From positions 4,836,001-4,900,000 of the forward strand of contig JAHWDD010000002.1 of the NCBI GenBank assembly GCA_023897205.1: DNA of 64,000 nucleotides, read 5' to 3'. The position numbers and the translations under genes were made by a program. Of this stretch, positions 33,901 through 46,506 are shown piece after piece. The notes under the pieces are model-generated. The model made no database searches. It saw only the letters and a program-made list of their open reading frames with translations, and had not been told where the DNA came from. Source of the DNA: Exophiala sp. HKRS030. Taxonomy: Eukaryota > Ascomycota > Eurotiomycetes > Chaetothyriales > Herpotrichiellaceae. Each line of letters starts with the position of its first letter. The first letter of the stretch is position 1.

Positions 33901-33996
33901 TGGGATTATTCTGGTGGGATTGTATGGCAATTGTGCAAAGGCTGGTGTAACCAGGGCCAAAAGGCCCACGGAAAGGAGATTGTGGTTCAATTGCAT
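30907..33996 (-). CDS. Kelch-repeat single-pass membrane protein
   Basis: One exon gives 1029 residues. It has a cleavable signal peptide (LLSVGLLALVTPAFA, cut near residue 21). An ectodomain follows to about residue 435 with kelch beta-propeller motifs (LYVFGGMCPNGT, FILLGGHTQAAF, HTAVLTPDGSKIIVLGGWVG, GAAMLSGDVMVVAGGHS) and many N-glycosylation sequons. One transmembrane helix (about 436-457, GLGLGIAAAIAVAVVWLI) precedes a basic stop-transfer segment (HSRKLREKRALREKELR). The long cytoplasmic region, about 570 residues, is Ser/Pro/Arg-rich with many potential phosphosites and an acidic end (EEDKERDQ, DEDYDLDD). The layout is that of a surface sensor or polarity factor. Similar kelch/galactose-oxidase-like membrane proteins are common in Pezizomycotina and mostly uncharacterised. 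No enzyme motif is seen. Confidence 0.88.
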   Translation of the reverse strand: MQLNHNLLSVGLLALVTPAFAQLPYNPTRIIPIQDGSAAYLFQPQPSSSQFTFSYLDTSKNLNSTSTSEVLLQNLPFLKESSPKAFITLPDTEGITVLAGDCQNATDDFELWRFTRNDTEKNGTWNSMPVGVSDSSLSTRYLSAAFTFSQTASVQDAALYVFGGMCPNGTADASNWTSKATYSNTMLTLASASSSSASQYQISLTGSRAPPIPEAGLSITPLTPTYSNTSDGNVSQQQNFILLGGHTQAAFINMSQLAIFSLPQSSWAFVGVDQPSVAGQRLKTRDVVEVEPRSGHTAVLTPDGSKIIVLGGWVGDVSNPAEPQLAILELGQGFGGQGDWAWTIPTVTDSPFAAGHGIYGHGAAMLSGDVMVVAGGHSISTSASKIKRATSSNLLFLNTTTFSWTTTYTNPYPSGTSPGTLNFHSTSSGLKASEKAGLGAGLGLGIAAAIAVAVVWLIHSRKLREKRALREKELRALALGAERLHTPIPPTDGDGRYAGMRTASWNATQEQQIEGSGNPWPWAPVGAVTQNRNVQGSDHVDRADSYLERSDSDGGLRRSFSSRGPTSLGGYPLLPPPGVPGGVFRIDEEDESSQAGSVKRVPSPSKAFDRHSVVSDPFKDPPNTADSSQADPAAQRRQKEVDGWVEDWQSAAETMSISRNTSHAHSRTYSNLSQFRANNGGSSGRGSPEKSDRTGSNLSDKSMPSVSEYSRSGQTTGTISRNLSQRSVSAGYALFAGAAAAMGRMTGSRAGDNETEQEGRLARAPSNRSVSFNVESLSRDRDTTFASARSPWGAARPGENQSLLNRHPHKSGPEERQYQTVGESSPSKDKYSRAGSLTGSGRKAMNLFGSVKRVFTGTGSVDVQDRVANLEQQSGQSSPTKHSGLPEMAETLPRRSLSAGASFWRGKQGPKDWSSDNGGPSSSFRRGDVPGVVLNDERGELGDEYADWDVETAVQQRVVQVMFTVPKEKLRVVNADALSLLSSNRSEVDHEEDKERDQMKRMSSVREGDEDYDLDDTTSTGKGKGKAQT

Positions 33997-36900
33997 GTCG
34001 TCTGGTGGAGTTTAGGTCATTGTTGCATAGCAATTTCGACTGAGAAACAATCCATCTGCAGCCGTCCGTTGTGAATCATGAAATCTGACAAGTAGCATGA
34101 GAAGGAGGCATGAAGCCGGGTTGATCAGTCGCGTCCCTCAGAGACCTTTGTCGTGTTTATGTGAAGAAGTCAACACCAAGCTGAGTGATCTGGTGGGAAG
34201 CGGGCAAGCTGCTCGTGGCGCGTGGTAGGTTTGCGATTGTACGAAGGTTGACGAGTCAAGATGCAGCCACAGCGAGGACAAGTTTGGTTCCAGGGTCTTG
34301 GAGGGGTGAGACGATCGTATGGAGTGAACATGGGATCTTTGTAAGGGCCAATCGGTTTGGGAGGCTCAATCAACAAATGTGTGGATTGAAGATTGCGAGG
34401 TTTGCGCCATCCGCGGTAATTTGTGTTTGGTGGAGTTGTTGCCACGACAACCACCCTCGCCAATCGCTCCGCTCCCAAAACTGACCCAAACCGACCCAAA
34501 CTGACCGGAAATGCCACCCTTTCTTGACTTTTGAATCAACTGCATTCTGTCTCGAACTTGTTGCGGTGTTTCATGTTGGAAAAGTGATTCCGCAGACCGT
34601 TCGTTTGCCTAGCTTTGATGCTGAATGCTTGTGTGGCTCGTGATTGCGTCCCCAAGCAATGCGGACGCGTCCAATGCAAAGGCAGTTTGTAACGTGTACC
34701 GTAAGGACATATGAACGACATTACTTGTAAGATCAATCATCATTGGAATACGAACATATTCATGGCATGTGAAATCCATGTTTACGCTGAGAAGCAACAA
34801 AAACATTCCTTTGAGTCAAACAATGGATCCCGCATACAATATCCCCTCATAGCTAGCAGGCTAGTTTCCCTGTAGCTTCTCCATGAATTCTTATCTTCAG
34901 AGCCACGCTGATGCTAGCAACAGGGCTCCTCGGGCCAAGTTCCGGATCCTAACCTCGAATGGACTTAGCTTACGTGGTCTCTTGGGGGAAAACATTAGAG
35001 ATCAACGCATGGAGTCTTTCCTGGAGGGCGACGAGAGAGTATTCAAGTACAAGGTCCATCCAATGTTGTCGCTCAGGGATATTACTCCCGAAGTTTTACA
35101 TCCACCCTCGCGCTTTCCATAAGTTAGCAGGTTGCCCTCGAGCTCCTGTTCGCGACGTTAACCGGCCAATGGTGTCGGCTCTTTAACTTGCTGACACTGC
35201 GATCTCATAGATTCAAGAGGACAGCGAGGACATGAGTGAGACACCTTTTGGGACTCGTCACTGCTCGTCTTATATTCCAGTCTGGAAACTGGGAGAAATT
35301 GTGAACCTGAGAGGCGAAAGACATTGTTGTGTCGTCAGGAAATACTTTTACCAGAACTCACCACACTTCTATAGAGTTCTTGGCTTTCGACAAACAGATC
35401 TCCTCTCATATTAACTGACAGTCGCGGAGAAATCCGAGGAACGGCCGAGATATTGTTCCACGTGTACTCCTCGTATGGGTGCCCTAAAATCGACTTGAGC
35501 AGACTATGTTCTATAGCAAATGTCCATGTGGCAACAGGAGGGACCATTTCTACCTCCATGATCTGCAGGGTCTGTAGGTCTCAACTGCCGCTAGCAGCAT
35601 CTTTTGACTAGTGTAGCGATGGACCAAAGAACCCAAGGTCGAATGGCTTCCTCGAGAACGTTGGATTGATCAGCCCATTCGAGGATTGGAGATCCATCCT
35701 TCTTGACACACTTTTGCGTGCAGACATGACTTTCTACGAGCCAACCGACCTCCAGGTGGGGTCAATTCGTGTCTTGAATCCTGTATTTTCAAGCGATATA
35801 GTGCCCAAGTCAAGAGAGGAAATGGCCCTTAGTCTGAGCGCCGTGGGAATCATAACACTGTCACCAATACTGGGCAGCCATCAAACCTTGAAAGTCAAGA
35901 TAGACGAAACTAAGACATCAATCGCTTGCATGAATGGTGATTGATGGCTCATGAGGTGTACCCATCTACCTAACCATGGCGTTATGGCCAGCAGTCGAGT
36001 TGCATACACATTGAGTGGCGTCGCTTGGGTCCGGGCCGTCTTTCTTTCACGCACCCACGGCCGTCGGCAGGTGTCATACTCCGTAGTGTCGCGATATTGG
36101 ACCAAGTTTCTCCAGGGACCACCATGACAGCTGGACTAGGGTATGTCGGTTCGCACTATATACTCTCCATCCGAGTTCACGTGGCATCTCGCCAATCTCA
36201 ACCGCTACACGCATTTCCGACATGCTGATAACTGTATGTTGAAGATCTCTCTGGGGACATCTGGCCGATGCGGAGTTTCATATCCTATGGATCGTTGGCG
36301 ATGCTGTCTAAGGCCGTCTTTGGTTTCGGGCGTCGACAAGCACCAGCTTTGTGCTTCCAGGATTCCAAGCCCGAAGGTCTTGGCGTTTTCATGGTCAGAC
36401 GCACATCCAAAAAATCAATCCACTCCGACACAAACTGACCACTGTGCTCATGGAGCCAATGTTCCAGGCCGATTACGGAGAACTTCCTGGTGGCACGACA
36501 CACTTGACTCTCACAGGCACGGACCTTAGGACTCAACGATGAACTGTTCTCAAGAGCTAAGTAACCGAAGTGTGCCTCGGTGTGCATACCGGACGCACGG
36601 ACCTTCTACAGACTACATCCTCTATATCTAGGTACATGACATTGATACCAATGGATGACACGCACCCAGGAACTCCACCATTTTGTGCCGATAATTGTGC
36701 TTACTGAGCTTTACAAGATATGCGGACAATCCCTGACAGCCACCCAGGCCGTCGCCAACGACTGCCGGGGAACCTTTTCCACCCGCCCCTAAGTTCCACA
36801 ACCAGAGCCATCAACCAATCTATTTGCAACGATCCGACCTGACGCTCTCGAAATGTGTTCCAGGGGTGTACTTTTGTACTAATGTTCAGGTGGTCGATCC

Positions 36901-37134
36901 TACCCTCAACAATCTCAATCATTCATCGTAAAGGATTCCTAATCCGTATCATTCTCGTCATCCATAAGCCCACATCCTTGAGGTACATAGGTGGGTACAA
37001 TCGTGCAATGCTTCCATGTTCCAATCTTTAATGCTCGCGTCACTTTCAACCGTCCCTAGTTGGACTTTGGACGGCTTCCTCAACCAACTTTCAGGCGATA
37101 TTAATTCAGGTCTACACCAGCTCTCCTCAGGGCG
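33997..37134. other. 3.1 kb gene-poor region before the methyltransferase/P450 pair
   Basis: This region is interrupted in all six frames and contains no ORF with a recognisable domain. The first few hundred bases should be the promoter of the kelch gene. Between 35.6 and 36.9 kb several 60-130 codon ORFs overlap on both strands, with protein-like patches but no identifiable family, so a decayed gene is possible. The last part is the likely promoter of the methyltransferase. Confidence 0.45.
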
Positions 37135-38174
37135 ATGAGTCTCGAACAAGGGTCAGAGGTCCCGCCGGACGCTGGAATAGAAATTGATGAGGACGAAGCC
37201 GACTCCGCTCTAGGAGATGACATATCCGCCTATACTCAGTCAGTCAGATCTAGTCTTTTCCAGAGCGTTCAAGAAAATGGGCGATTCTATCACAAGTACA
37301 AGGACGGAGCATATATCCTTCCTGAGGACGGACAGGAACAAGAGCGTTTGGACATGCAACATGCCATGTTCTTACGGTCACTCGGTGGGAAATATTACCT
37401 CGCGCCCGTGGAAGGCACCCTAAGTCAAGTACTCGACCTTGGGACCGGGACAGGAATCTGGGCAATCGAGTTTGCCGACGCACATCCCGAATCCAACGTG
37501 CTAGGGATTGATCTGAGTCCTAATCAACCAGCCTTAGTGCCACCGAATGCAAAGTTTGAAGTTGATGATTTCGATCAGACATGGACTTATCCCCAAAAGT
37601 TCGATCTGATTCACGGGCGAATGCTGCTGACAGCAAGCGCGGATTTTCCTAAATTGTTTTCACAAGCTTTCAACGCCACAGCGCCAGGCGGCTGGTTTGA
37701 ACTCCAGGATTTGTACATGCCCTTGTTATGCGATGATGATACAATGAAAGGAACTGCGTTGGAGGAATGGAACACCAAGTATATGCAGGCGTGTAGGAAC
37801 ATCAAACGCGATCCATCATGGACTGCCAAGTACAAAGAATGGATGATTGAAGCAGGCTACGTCAATGTCGAAGAGAAATTGTTCAAGTGGCCGATAGGTC
37901 CGTGGCCGAAGGATCCCGGTCTCAAAGCATTGGGATCTTGGAATCAAGTTAACATGCTTGATGGTCTGGATGGTTTCACGGTTCGACTGTGGACAATGGC
38001 ACTCGGTATGACTCCTGAGGAGATTCAGGTATTCCTCATACAGGTGAGAAAGGATCTCAACAACAAACGCATACACTCATACTGGCCTGTGTAAGACCCC
38101 CGGATCTCTATGATGTGAATTTTATTAACCTCAAATGCTATAGGTATGTTGTCTATGGCCAAAAACCAGCGTAG
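37135..38174 (+). CDS. LaeA-like SAM-dependent methyltransferase
   Basis: Exon 1 (37135-38090) ends at WPV. A 53 bp intron leads to a ten-codon last exon (38144-38174, YVVYGQKPA), the usual ending of this family. Together they give 328 residues; reading past the donor would give a slightly shorter protein lacking that tail. Family blocks are the YHKYKDGAYILPEDGQEQERLD entry segment, SAM motif I VLDLGTGTGIWAIEFA, the acidic ESNVLGIDLSP, DLIHGRMLL, APGGWFELQDL and WPIGPWPKDPGLKALG. Relatives include LaeA and the many UMTA-type methyltransferases of secondary-metabolite clusters; this one lacks LaeA's specific N terminus and is better called LaeA-like. It lies 470 bp upstream of a P450 on the same strand, which suggests joint work on a small molecule. 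Confidence 0.9.
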
Positions 38175-38644
38175 ACACGTGTCCAAGGGCAATCGTGCCC
38201 GCACTGCATATTCTGTCTTCTGCAGCAGACACCAAGATAACCTTGGAATCTCTCGCTATGAATGGTGATCCCAATTATCTGCCAATAGCCATGACGGAAG
38301 TCTGACTTTGTCAATGACTACTACTGCACGCGTCGCGCCCTAGAACGGACCAATGTCACACTGCATAAAATAGAGACTTTAGTGCTGCAGGATTCCCCAC
38401 CCAGACGTCGATTGTTATCTCGACAAACTTGACAAGTTGTCAATCGGCAACCTGCCCCGCCTCGCCTAAGTATAAGCTCTTTGGAGGGGAGAGATCAAGT
38501 CATCCCTCTAGTTATCGATTTTGTGGATCTTCTGGAAACAAGTCAACTTAAACATTTGCTACGCTGTTTTTACTACTGACTTGTACAAATACACGTTACT
38601 AACATTCCGTATTTTTGCAAGTTTGTTCAAGAGCCGAAGAAGCA
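38175..38644. promoter_or_regulatory. Methyltransferase-P450 spacer
   Basis: This 470 bp region should hold the methyltransferase 3' UTR and the P450 promoter. No coding sequence is seen. Confidence 0.4.
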
Positions 38645-40508
38645 ATGGCTTCTATTACCGAGTACCTGATAGGTTACGTTGTTCTGCTTTTGGCGTTTGT
38701 GGTATTCTCCTATATCAAATCATGGCTTCGGCTCCGCCACATTCCAGGACCTACATCGTGGGGGTGGTCAGTCTTTCCGTTGTTCAACGTACATCTCCAA
38801 GGAGCAATCTACGACAAGTTCGGCGAACTCAACCGACAATATGGACCACTCGTACGCATTGCTCCAGATACTTTGTTGGTATCCGATCCCGATGTCTTGC
38901 GTCGCATGTCGGCGGCGAGATCTCCATATACTAGGTCAGATTGGTATATCGCCATGCGACTGAACCCAGGACAAGACAATGTCCTAGCACAGCGCAACGA
39001 AGAGAAGCACGATGATCTGCGTCGACGCATGCTGGCCGGCTACTCGGGTAAAGAAAATGTCACTCTCGAGAAGGACATCGATGATTGTGTGCTGGAACTG
39101 GTGAATCTCATCGACCGTAAATACCTGAGTTCCCAGGGCAAAATAATCCCGATGGATCTTGCGCGAAAGATCCAATTCTTGACAAGCGACATTATGAGCA
39201 AGCTCTCCTTTGATGCAAAGTTCCATGATCTTCGCGACGACAACGACAACTTGGAGTATATCCATGAAGTCGAAACCATGTTTCCAAACATCTTCTGTAC
39301 CTGCACAATTCCAAGAGTCATTGAATTCTTGACAGATGTTGGCTTTCTCGGATTGTTTGCTCCGTCGGCCAACAGCAAGCTCGGTTTAGGCAAGGTTCTG
39401 GCAATCACAAAGGAGCAGACTGCGAAACGCTTTGACGTCGAAGGTAAGCCCAAGGTCGACCAACGCGATATGCTGGGCAGTTTCATACGGCACGGCCTGA
39501 CCAAACAAGAGGCCGAGTCGGAGAGTGTTATGCAATTGTGAGTTGTATCTTGCATCTTTCCTCTTTCCCACCTACCTTCTCAGCCATAACCATCACTCAG
39601 GCGTCAAGCAACGTTGACATGATTCTAGGGCCGCTGGGTCGGACACATCTGCGACTGGGATGCGGGCGACATTACGCTGCATCATATCATCACCGGCGGT
39701 ATATGCGAAACTCATGGCCGAGATCGATGAGGCAATAGCAAGCGGCAAGATCCCCTCGGACGAGGACCAGGTCGTTTCGAATGAGGCTGCGAAAGGTCTA
39801 CCGTATCTCCAAGCGTGCATCAAGGAGGTGAGCACAACACTGCGCAGACCAATGACATGAACGACCGGCTTCTTTTCAGAACCAAGTCTGACAACTTTCA
39901 TCAGGGTCTTCGGTGGTATCCTCCTATTGCAGGAATGCTCGCCAAAAAGGTACGATTAACACTCACTTACTGCTATGCCCCAAGACTTATGCATATTCCA
40001 CAGGTTCCCCCAGCCGGTGACACCGTGTGCGGCTATTTCGTCCCCGGAGGCACATCCATGGCGTAAGTCTCTCAACACGCTACAAGCCGCCCCCACATAC
40101 ACCAACAAGCTCGTACAAAAGAACCACCTCACTAACCACATATCCAAACCCAGCTATTCCGCCCACGCAGTGCACCACTCACCCACACTATTCGGTCCCG
40201 ACGAGAACGCATTCCGACCTGAACGATGGATCCTAACGGAGAACGGGGGGGACGAGCCATCAGCGGAAAAACTCAAAGCCATCGAGCAGAACAACGAGTT
40301 AATCTTCGGGTACGGCAAGTACCAATGTCTGGGCAAGAGTGTGGCGCAGATCGAGTTGAACAAGATCTACGTCGAGTTGCTGCGCCGCTTTGAGTTCACA
40401 CTGATGGATCCCCTGCATGCGTGGAAGACAAAGTGTTTCGGCATCCATTTGCAGTCGGACATGTGGGTGACGGTTAAGAGGCGAGTTTCGTCGAAGAAGG
40501 CGGGTTGA
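38645..40508 (+). CDS. Cytochrome P450 monooxygenase (pisatin-demethylase-like)
   Basis: Five exons (38645-39537, 39629-39827, 39905-39949, 40004-40062, 40154-40508) join in frame to 516 residues, a normal microsomal P450 length. An N-terminal membrane anchor (YLIGYVVLLLAFVVFSYI) precedes the proline hinge HIPGP. The I-helix oxygen-binding motif AAGSDTSATG is rebuilt across intron 1. The K-helix EGLRWYP (ExxR) follows intron 2, FRPERW is the PERF region, and FGYGKYQCLGK carries the heme-ligating Cys. The style resembles fungal pisatin demethylase/trichodiene-type P450s, but the substrate is unknown. ER-anchored, it needs a P450 reductase. Its position after a LaeA-like methyltransferase points to a two-gene tailoring pair; no backbone synthase (PKS, NRPS, terpene cyclase) is in the window. 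Confidence 0.93.
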
Positions 40509-41011
40509 CGGTCGAGCGGGCATTGATGCAAAAGAGACGACAGGCTCTGGTCCTCTTGAATACTTACTTAGGTAGGCATGAGGTATAGTCTGGCTACCAA
40601 TCTACAATGGAAATGGCCTTTTTTAAGTGTATAATTTCTAAGACGATGAGAATACGTGCAGATTGACATTCGGCTAATGATTAACGCCCGCCGCTTATCG
40701 AACTCTAAAGACTCCACCTCTACCGCCATACCTAAGAGCGTATAGCTCTAACTAAGATGAAGCCGGAGTTGGCAAATAGAAGGATATAATCTACCAAGTT
40801 ACGCAGGTGCAACGGGCCAATGCAAGTCTCACAAGCCATTGTAGGATGATTGCTGCTATCTCGACATATTGTACTTGCCTGTGAAAGCTTCAGATTTTCC
40901 AGATTTCTCTGTCTCTTTTTTGTACGCGACGGCGCCAATTCCCAAATACACGCCATACATGAGCCGGGGACTTTTTCTAGAAAGAAGCGAGACAAAACAA
41001 GCCAGCCAGCC
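40509..41011. other. Convergent spacer, P450 3' / chorismate synthase 3'
   Basis: About 500 bp lie between convergent genes, moderately AT-rich, with no coding or repeat feature recognised. Confidence 0.4.
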
Positions 41012-42364
41012 TTATGCAGACCCATTCTTCGCGGCTCCATTCAATAGCTTCTCGACATTCTCCAAACTCGCCGACGTGCCGGTCTCTTTCGTAGGCAACG
41101 TTGTCTTGAGAGGCGGTAACAAACTGCGCGCCGTCTCTCTCGCCTGCTGTGCCATCAACGCATCAATAACGACGAGAGCCGACATGGCCTCGACGATCGG
41201 CACAGCTCTGGGCACGACGCAAGGATCGTGTCTCCCCTTGGCGGCGAGCGTGCCTTCCTCTGCATCCCACGTTGCGGTCTGCTGCGCCTGGCCGATGGTC
41301 GCGGGCGGCTTGAACGCGACGCGAAAGTAGATGTCCTGTCCATTGGAGATGCCACCCTGGATACCTCCGGAGTTATTGGTTTTGGTGATCAATTTAGACC
41401 GTCCTGCTTTGTCGCCCGTGGCGGCGATGAACGGGTCGTTGTGTATCGAGCCGGGCACTTCGCAGCCGCCGAAGCCTGATCCAATTTCGAAGCCTTTGGT
41501 CGCAGGGATGCTCAGCATAGCGTGTGCCAGTGTAGCTTCGAGCTTGTCGAAGCATGGCTCGCCCAGACCTATTGGTACATTGCGAATCACGCATGTTACC
41601 GTGCCGCCAATGCTGTCTTCGGCGTCGCGGAATTTCTCGATCACTTTGGTCATGCGTGCCGATGCGGCTGAGTCGGGGCACCGCACTGGCACGAAGGAGT
41701 CGACTTGCTCTCGGGTGATTTTGGAGATCAGGGATAGGAAATCTGGGTTTGTGGCTGGTGTTGGGTGGTCCACTGTTGGTGGGAAGAGATGTTCTGAGCC
41801 CACCGAGGACACAAAGGCGACGATTTCAACTCCGTGTGCTAACGAGAGGTATTTCTCTGCAATGGCGCCTGCTGCTACTCTGCCTAGAAGAAGTGAAAAA
41901 CAACCAACAAATCAGCCACCACGCTCTTTGATCAATGAATGCCCTGACAGAAACGAAAATAACATACCAATAGTCTCCCTAGCACTACTCCTCCCACCAC
42001 CGGAACTAGCCTTGACACCATATTTCTCGAGATACGTGAAATCGGCATGACTCGGTCTTGGGTAGAGATCCATGGTACTATTGCCGTAGTCCTTTGGTCT
42101 CTGATCCTCGTTCCTGACGACCAACCCGATGGGCGTGCCGAGGGTGACTCCGAATTCCGTACCCGACTGGATCTCGACCTTGTCCTTCTCGTTGCGCGGC
42201 GTCGTCAGAGCCGATTGACCTGGTCGGCGCCGTGTCATTTGTGGCTGGATGTCGGCTTCGGTGAGTTGCATGCCCGGTGGCACACCGTCGACAATGCATC
42301 CGACGCTGCGGCAGTGGGACTCGCCATATGTGGTGACTCGGAAATATTCGCCAAATGTCGACAT
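41012..42364 (-). CDS. ARO2: Chorismate synthase
   Basis: This enzyme converts 5-enolpyruvylshikimate-3-phosphate to chorismate, the last shikimate step, using reduced FMN. Exons 42364-41968 and 41883-41012 join in frame to 422 residues. Signatures are the N-terminal [42 protein letters not shown], the FMN-site block [20 protein letters not shown] rebuilt across the intron, [31 protein letters not shown] and [18 protein letters not shown] chose the start at 42364 because the conserved protein begins there; the longer upstream reading adds non-conserved residues. It is cytosolic. A TGAGTCA general-control element lies about 75 bp upstream. It supplies the tryptophan that the cluster at 4-8 kb would degrade. 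Confidence 0.97.
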
Positions 42365-42437
42365 CTTTGCTAACGGTGATTCAAGCGTGTGTGGTTTATT
42401 CGGTGGGGGAAAATTTGCTATGTGTTTCCCAGGCGGA

Positions 42438-42444
42438 TGAGTCA
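42438..42444. promoter_or_regulatory. Gcn4/CPC1-type element upstream of ARO2
   Basis: TGAGTCA lies about 75 bp upstream of the chorismate synthase start. This is the core site of the Gcn4/CPC1/CpcA regulators of general amino-acid control, which classically act on aromatic biosynthesis. A 7-mer can occur by chance; position and gene function support it. Confidence 0.5.
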
Positions 42445-43104
42445 CGGGCTGCTACCTATCGAGATATTAAGAGCTTGACGTGAAAGTTCGGTCAGGATGA
42501 GTCTCCGTCCGCTTGGCTTTTCACAAGCTGGATGAATGGCTCTTGCGAGTTTGTAGTCGGGAAATTGTATTGACTTGTGTTCCAAGTCCAGATGTATAAC
42601 CAAGTAGATTTAAAATTTGTTTGCAGAGTGTCTAAGCGTGGAATATTCAACGAGAATCTAGACTCGGAAAGGTAAAAATCCAGGTACAGTCACGTGATTG
42701 GAACGATGGGATGCTCGTGGATGCTGTAGGTGGCATGACGAGTCCTTGTCGGCCAAATTAACTTTCATGACATGTTGAAAGAAAATGTTTCTGGAATTTC
42801 AAGTCCGCGGACGAAATCGATGCCTCGCAGAAAATTACAAGAAGGCTCACAGGATTCAGGATGTGAGTCAAACGCTGCCACATGGCAACTTCAACCGGAA
42901 TTACGGGTTAAAAAGGTACGGGGGATCTTGGGTTTGAGAAGAGGGGAAAAACTCCATTCCTTTTGACATAAATTCGTTAATCTGGAGATCAGAGATACGG
43001 TCTGGCTAAGTTTGCGAGTAGACTCCTCTATGACCAAGCACCGAAGAATACCAGGAAACTGTGGTCGTTTTGTCCTGTCGTGCTTTGATTGTGAAGCTCC
43101 GATC
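42445..43104. other. Spacer between ARO2 and MAP2
   Basis: This is 660 bp of upstream region of ARO2 and downstream region of MAP2. The ORF at 42772-42966 has no recognisable domain. Nothing else is seen. Confidence 0.4.
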
Positions 43105-44931
<1,827 letters not shown>

Positions 44932-45813
44932 ATGCTCGTTCGCCCGAGCCCCCTCTCCACCACCCTCCTCCGCCACCACCACGGCAACACCTACCTACAT
45001 GCTTCCGCCATCCCTCACAGATCCTTCACCACGACTCCTCTCCATCATAACACACCCACGCCGACACACTATGACATCCTCCGCCTGCCACCGACAGCGA
45101 CGGCGGCCGAACTGAAGAAACAATTCTACGTGCTGAGCAAAGAAACACACCCCGACGTGAACAAATCCGACCCCTCGGCGTCGCAGCGGTTCGCCCAAAT
45201 CTCCGAATCCTACAGCGTGCTCTCCAACCCGGACAAACGCAAGAAATACGATCGCGATGTCATGCGCACACATCACATGTCACGGAGCCACTCCGGGCAC
45301 CATCGACACCACGGCGGCGGCGGAAGCAATAGTAGCAGCAGCGGTTCCTCCTACGCCGGCTCCCGCCCCGCCAGCGGCCTGAGCAAGCGACGCAGCGTCT
45401 TCAAAGGCCCACCACCTAGTTTCTACGCGCACGGGGGACGCACAAGTAACACAACACAGCAAAATCAACAACAAACCGACCACCACCACCAGCAGCACCA
45501 AGCCGGAACATTCAACGCCTCAGCGTACGCAGACCCCGGGACATGGGACCCGGCATTCAACGCAGGCAGTGTGTTCAAGACGCAGACGCACGAGGACTAC
45601 CGACGGGCGACACGGCGGGCGGCGCAGATGGCGGCGATGCGGCGCGAGTCGGCCGAGGACGAGAGCAATTTCTGGACGCGGTTCATCGTCGTCTCGGGCG
45701 TCTTGGTGCTCGGCGTCAGCCTGGCCAGTCTCATCACCGCAAAGGCCAGCTCCAGCGCCACCAAAGGCGGCCTGGTCAGGGCCGATGGCTCACGGAGGAA
45801 ACGGCCGGACTGA
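44932..45813 (+). CDS. Mitochondrial J-domain protein with C-terminal membrane helix
   Basis: The single exon gives 293 residues. The N terminus (about 1-40) is rich in Arg/Ser/Thr/His and lacks acids, as in a mitochondrial presequence (RSFTTTPLHHN). The J domain spans about residues 46-112: HYDILRLPPTATAAELKKQF, the HPD tripeptide at 73-75 that stimulates Hsp70 ATPase, and YSVLSNPDKRKKYD. A low-complexity linker follows, with His/Ser/Gly runs and a Gln/His stretch. Near the C terminus is a membrane helix (FIVVSGVLVLGVSLASLI) and a basic tail. The layout resembles animal DNAJC30/DNAJC4 and fungal inner-membrane J-proteins; the Hsp70 partner would be matrix Ssc1. The coding sequence is GC-rich. 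An alternative start at codon 17 or later is unlikely. Confidence 0.88.
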   Translation: MLVRPSPLSTTLLRHHHGNTYLHASAIPHRSFTTTPLHHNTPTPTHYDILRLPPTATAAELKKQFYVLSKETHPDVNKSDPSASQRFAQISESYSVLSNPDKRKKYDRDVMRTHHMSRSHSGHHRHHGGGGSNSSSSGSSYAGSRPASGLSKRRSVFKGPPPSFYAHGGRTSNTTQQNQQQTDHHHQQHQAGTFNASAYADPGTWDPAFNAGSVFKTQTHEDYRRATRRAAQMAAMRRESAEDESNFWTRFIVVSGVLVLGVSLASLITAKASSSATKGGLVRADGSRRKRPD

Positions 45814-46506
45814 GCATCCCTGGACAATATGGGATATGGGGGTTGGGTGGGTTGGTGGGTGGGCGTGGTGGCATGGCCGACCTCATTTGTTCGTTCTGAG
45901 ATGGAGAGGCCCCAGGCCGGCACGGCTCTGAGAGTAGCTTGAGACGTCTCTCTAGCATGCAGCCAAGATGGAGGGAGGCCTTTCGATGAAACATCAAGGG
46001 GCCGTTTAGCTGGGATTCGTCATAGAAGGCTTCTATTGCGCAAAGCGGTGGGTTCTGTTTCGTTTCATTTCTGTGTATGAGTACATACCGAGTCTAGCTG
46101 TCGCATATAAACTGGGATAGATCTATTGTGTATACATGGAAGGATATCCAGAGATTAAAACCTACAATGGCACGAAATTTAGCTTCTTCCTACGAGAGTT
46201 TATGCGGGATAATCCAACTTTGTACAGAGATGTTGCCATTTCCGGGCACCTAGCCGGGCATATACTAAGCTTATCTAGTCTCAGGTCACTCCCTCGATAC
46301 CCGGATGAAGACAGACAAGACATCACACGGAAGAAAGACGAAGAAGCGCCAAAGAAATCCACGACACTCTTCTCCCTCCTGGAACTATCGCCAAGTATCT
46401 ACCAACCATCCAGGCTTCATGTCACAGAGAAATCAATGTTGTTCTATGGCACACAATATCTCCACCGCATCGATCGAGCTGCAACCGGATTTTGCGATAT
46501 ATTGCT
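45814..46506. other. Convergent spacer, J-protein / porin
   Basis: This is 3' UTR sequence of two convergent genes. The plus-strand ORF at 46136-46564 runs into the antisense of the last porin exon and is not accepted. Confidence 0.4.

Noticed and set aside
38645..40508. A full secondary-metabolite cluster with PKS, NRPS or terpene synthase
   Set aside because: No backbone enzyme is found on either side in the window; only the methyltransferase and P450 are supported.
41331..42050. Plus-strand ORF of 239 codons
   Set aside because: It is antisense to chorismate synthase exons and crosses its intron; no recognisable protein.
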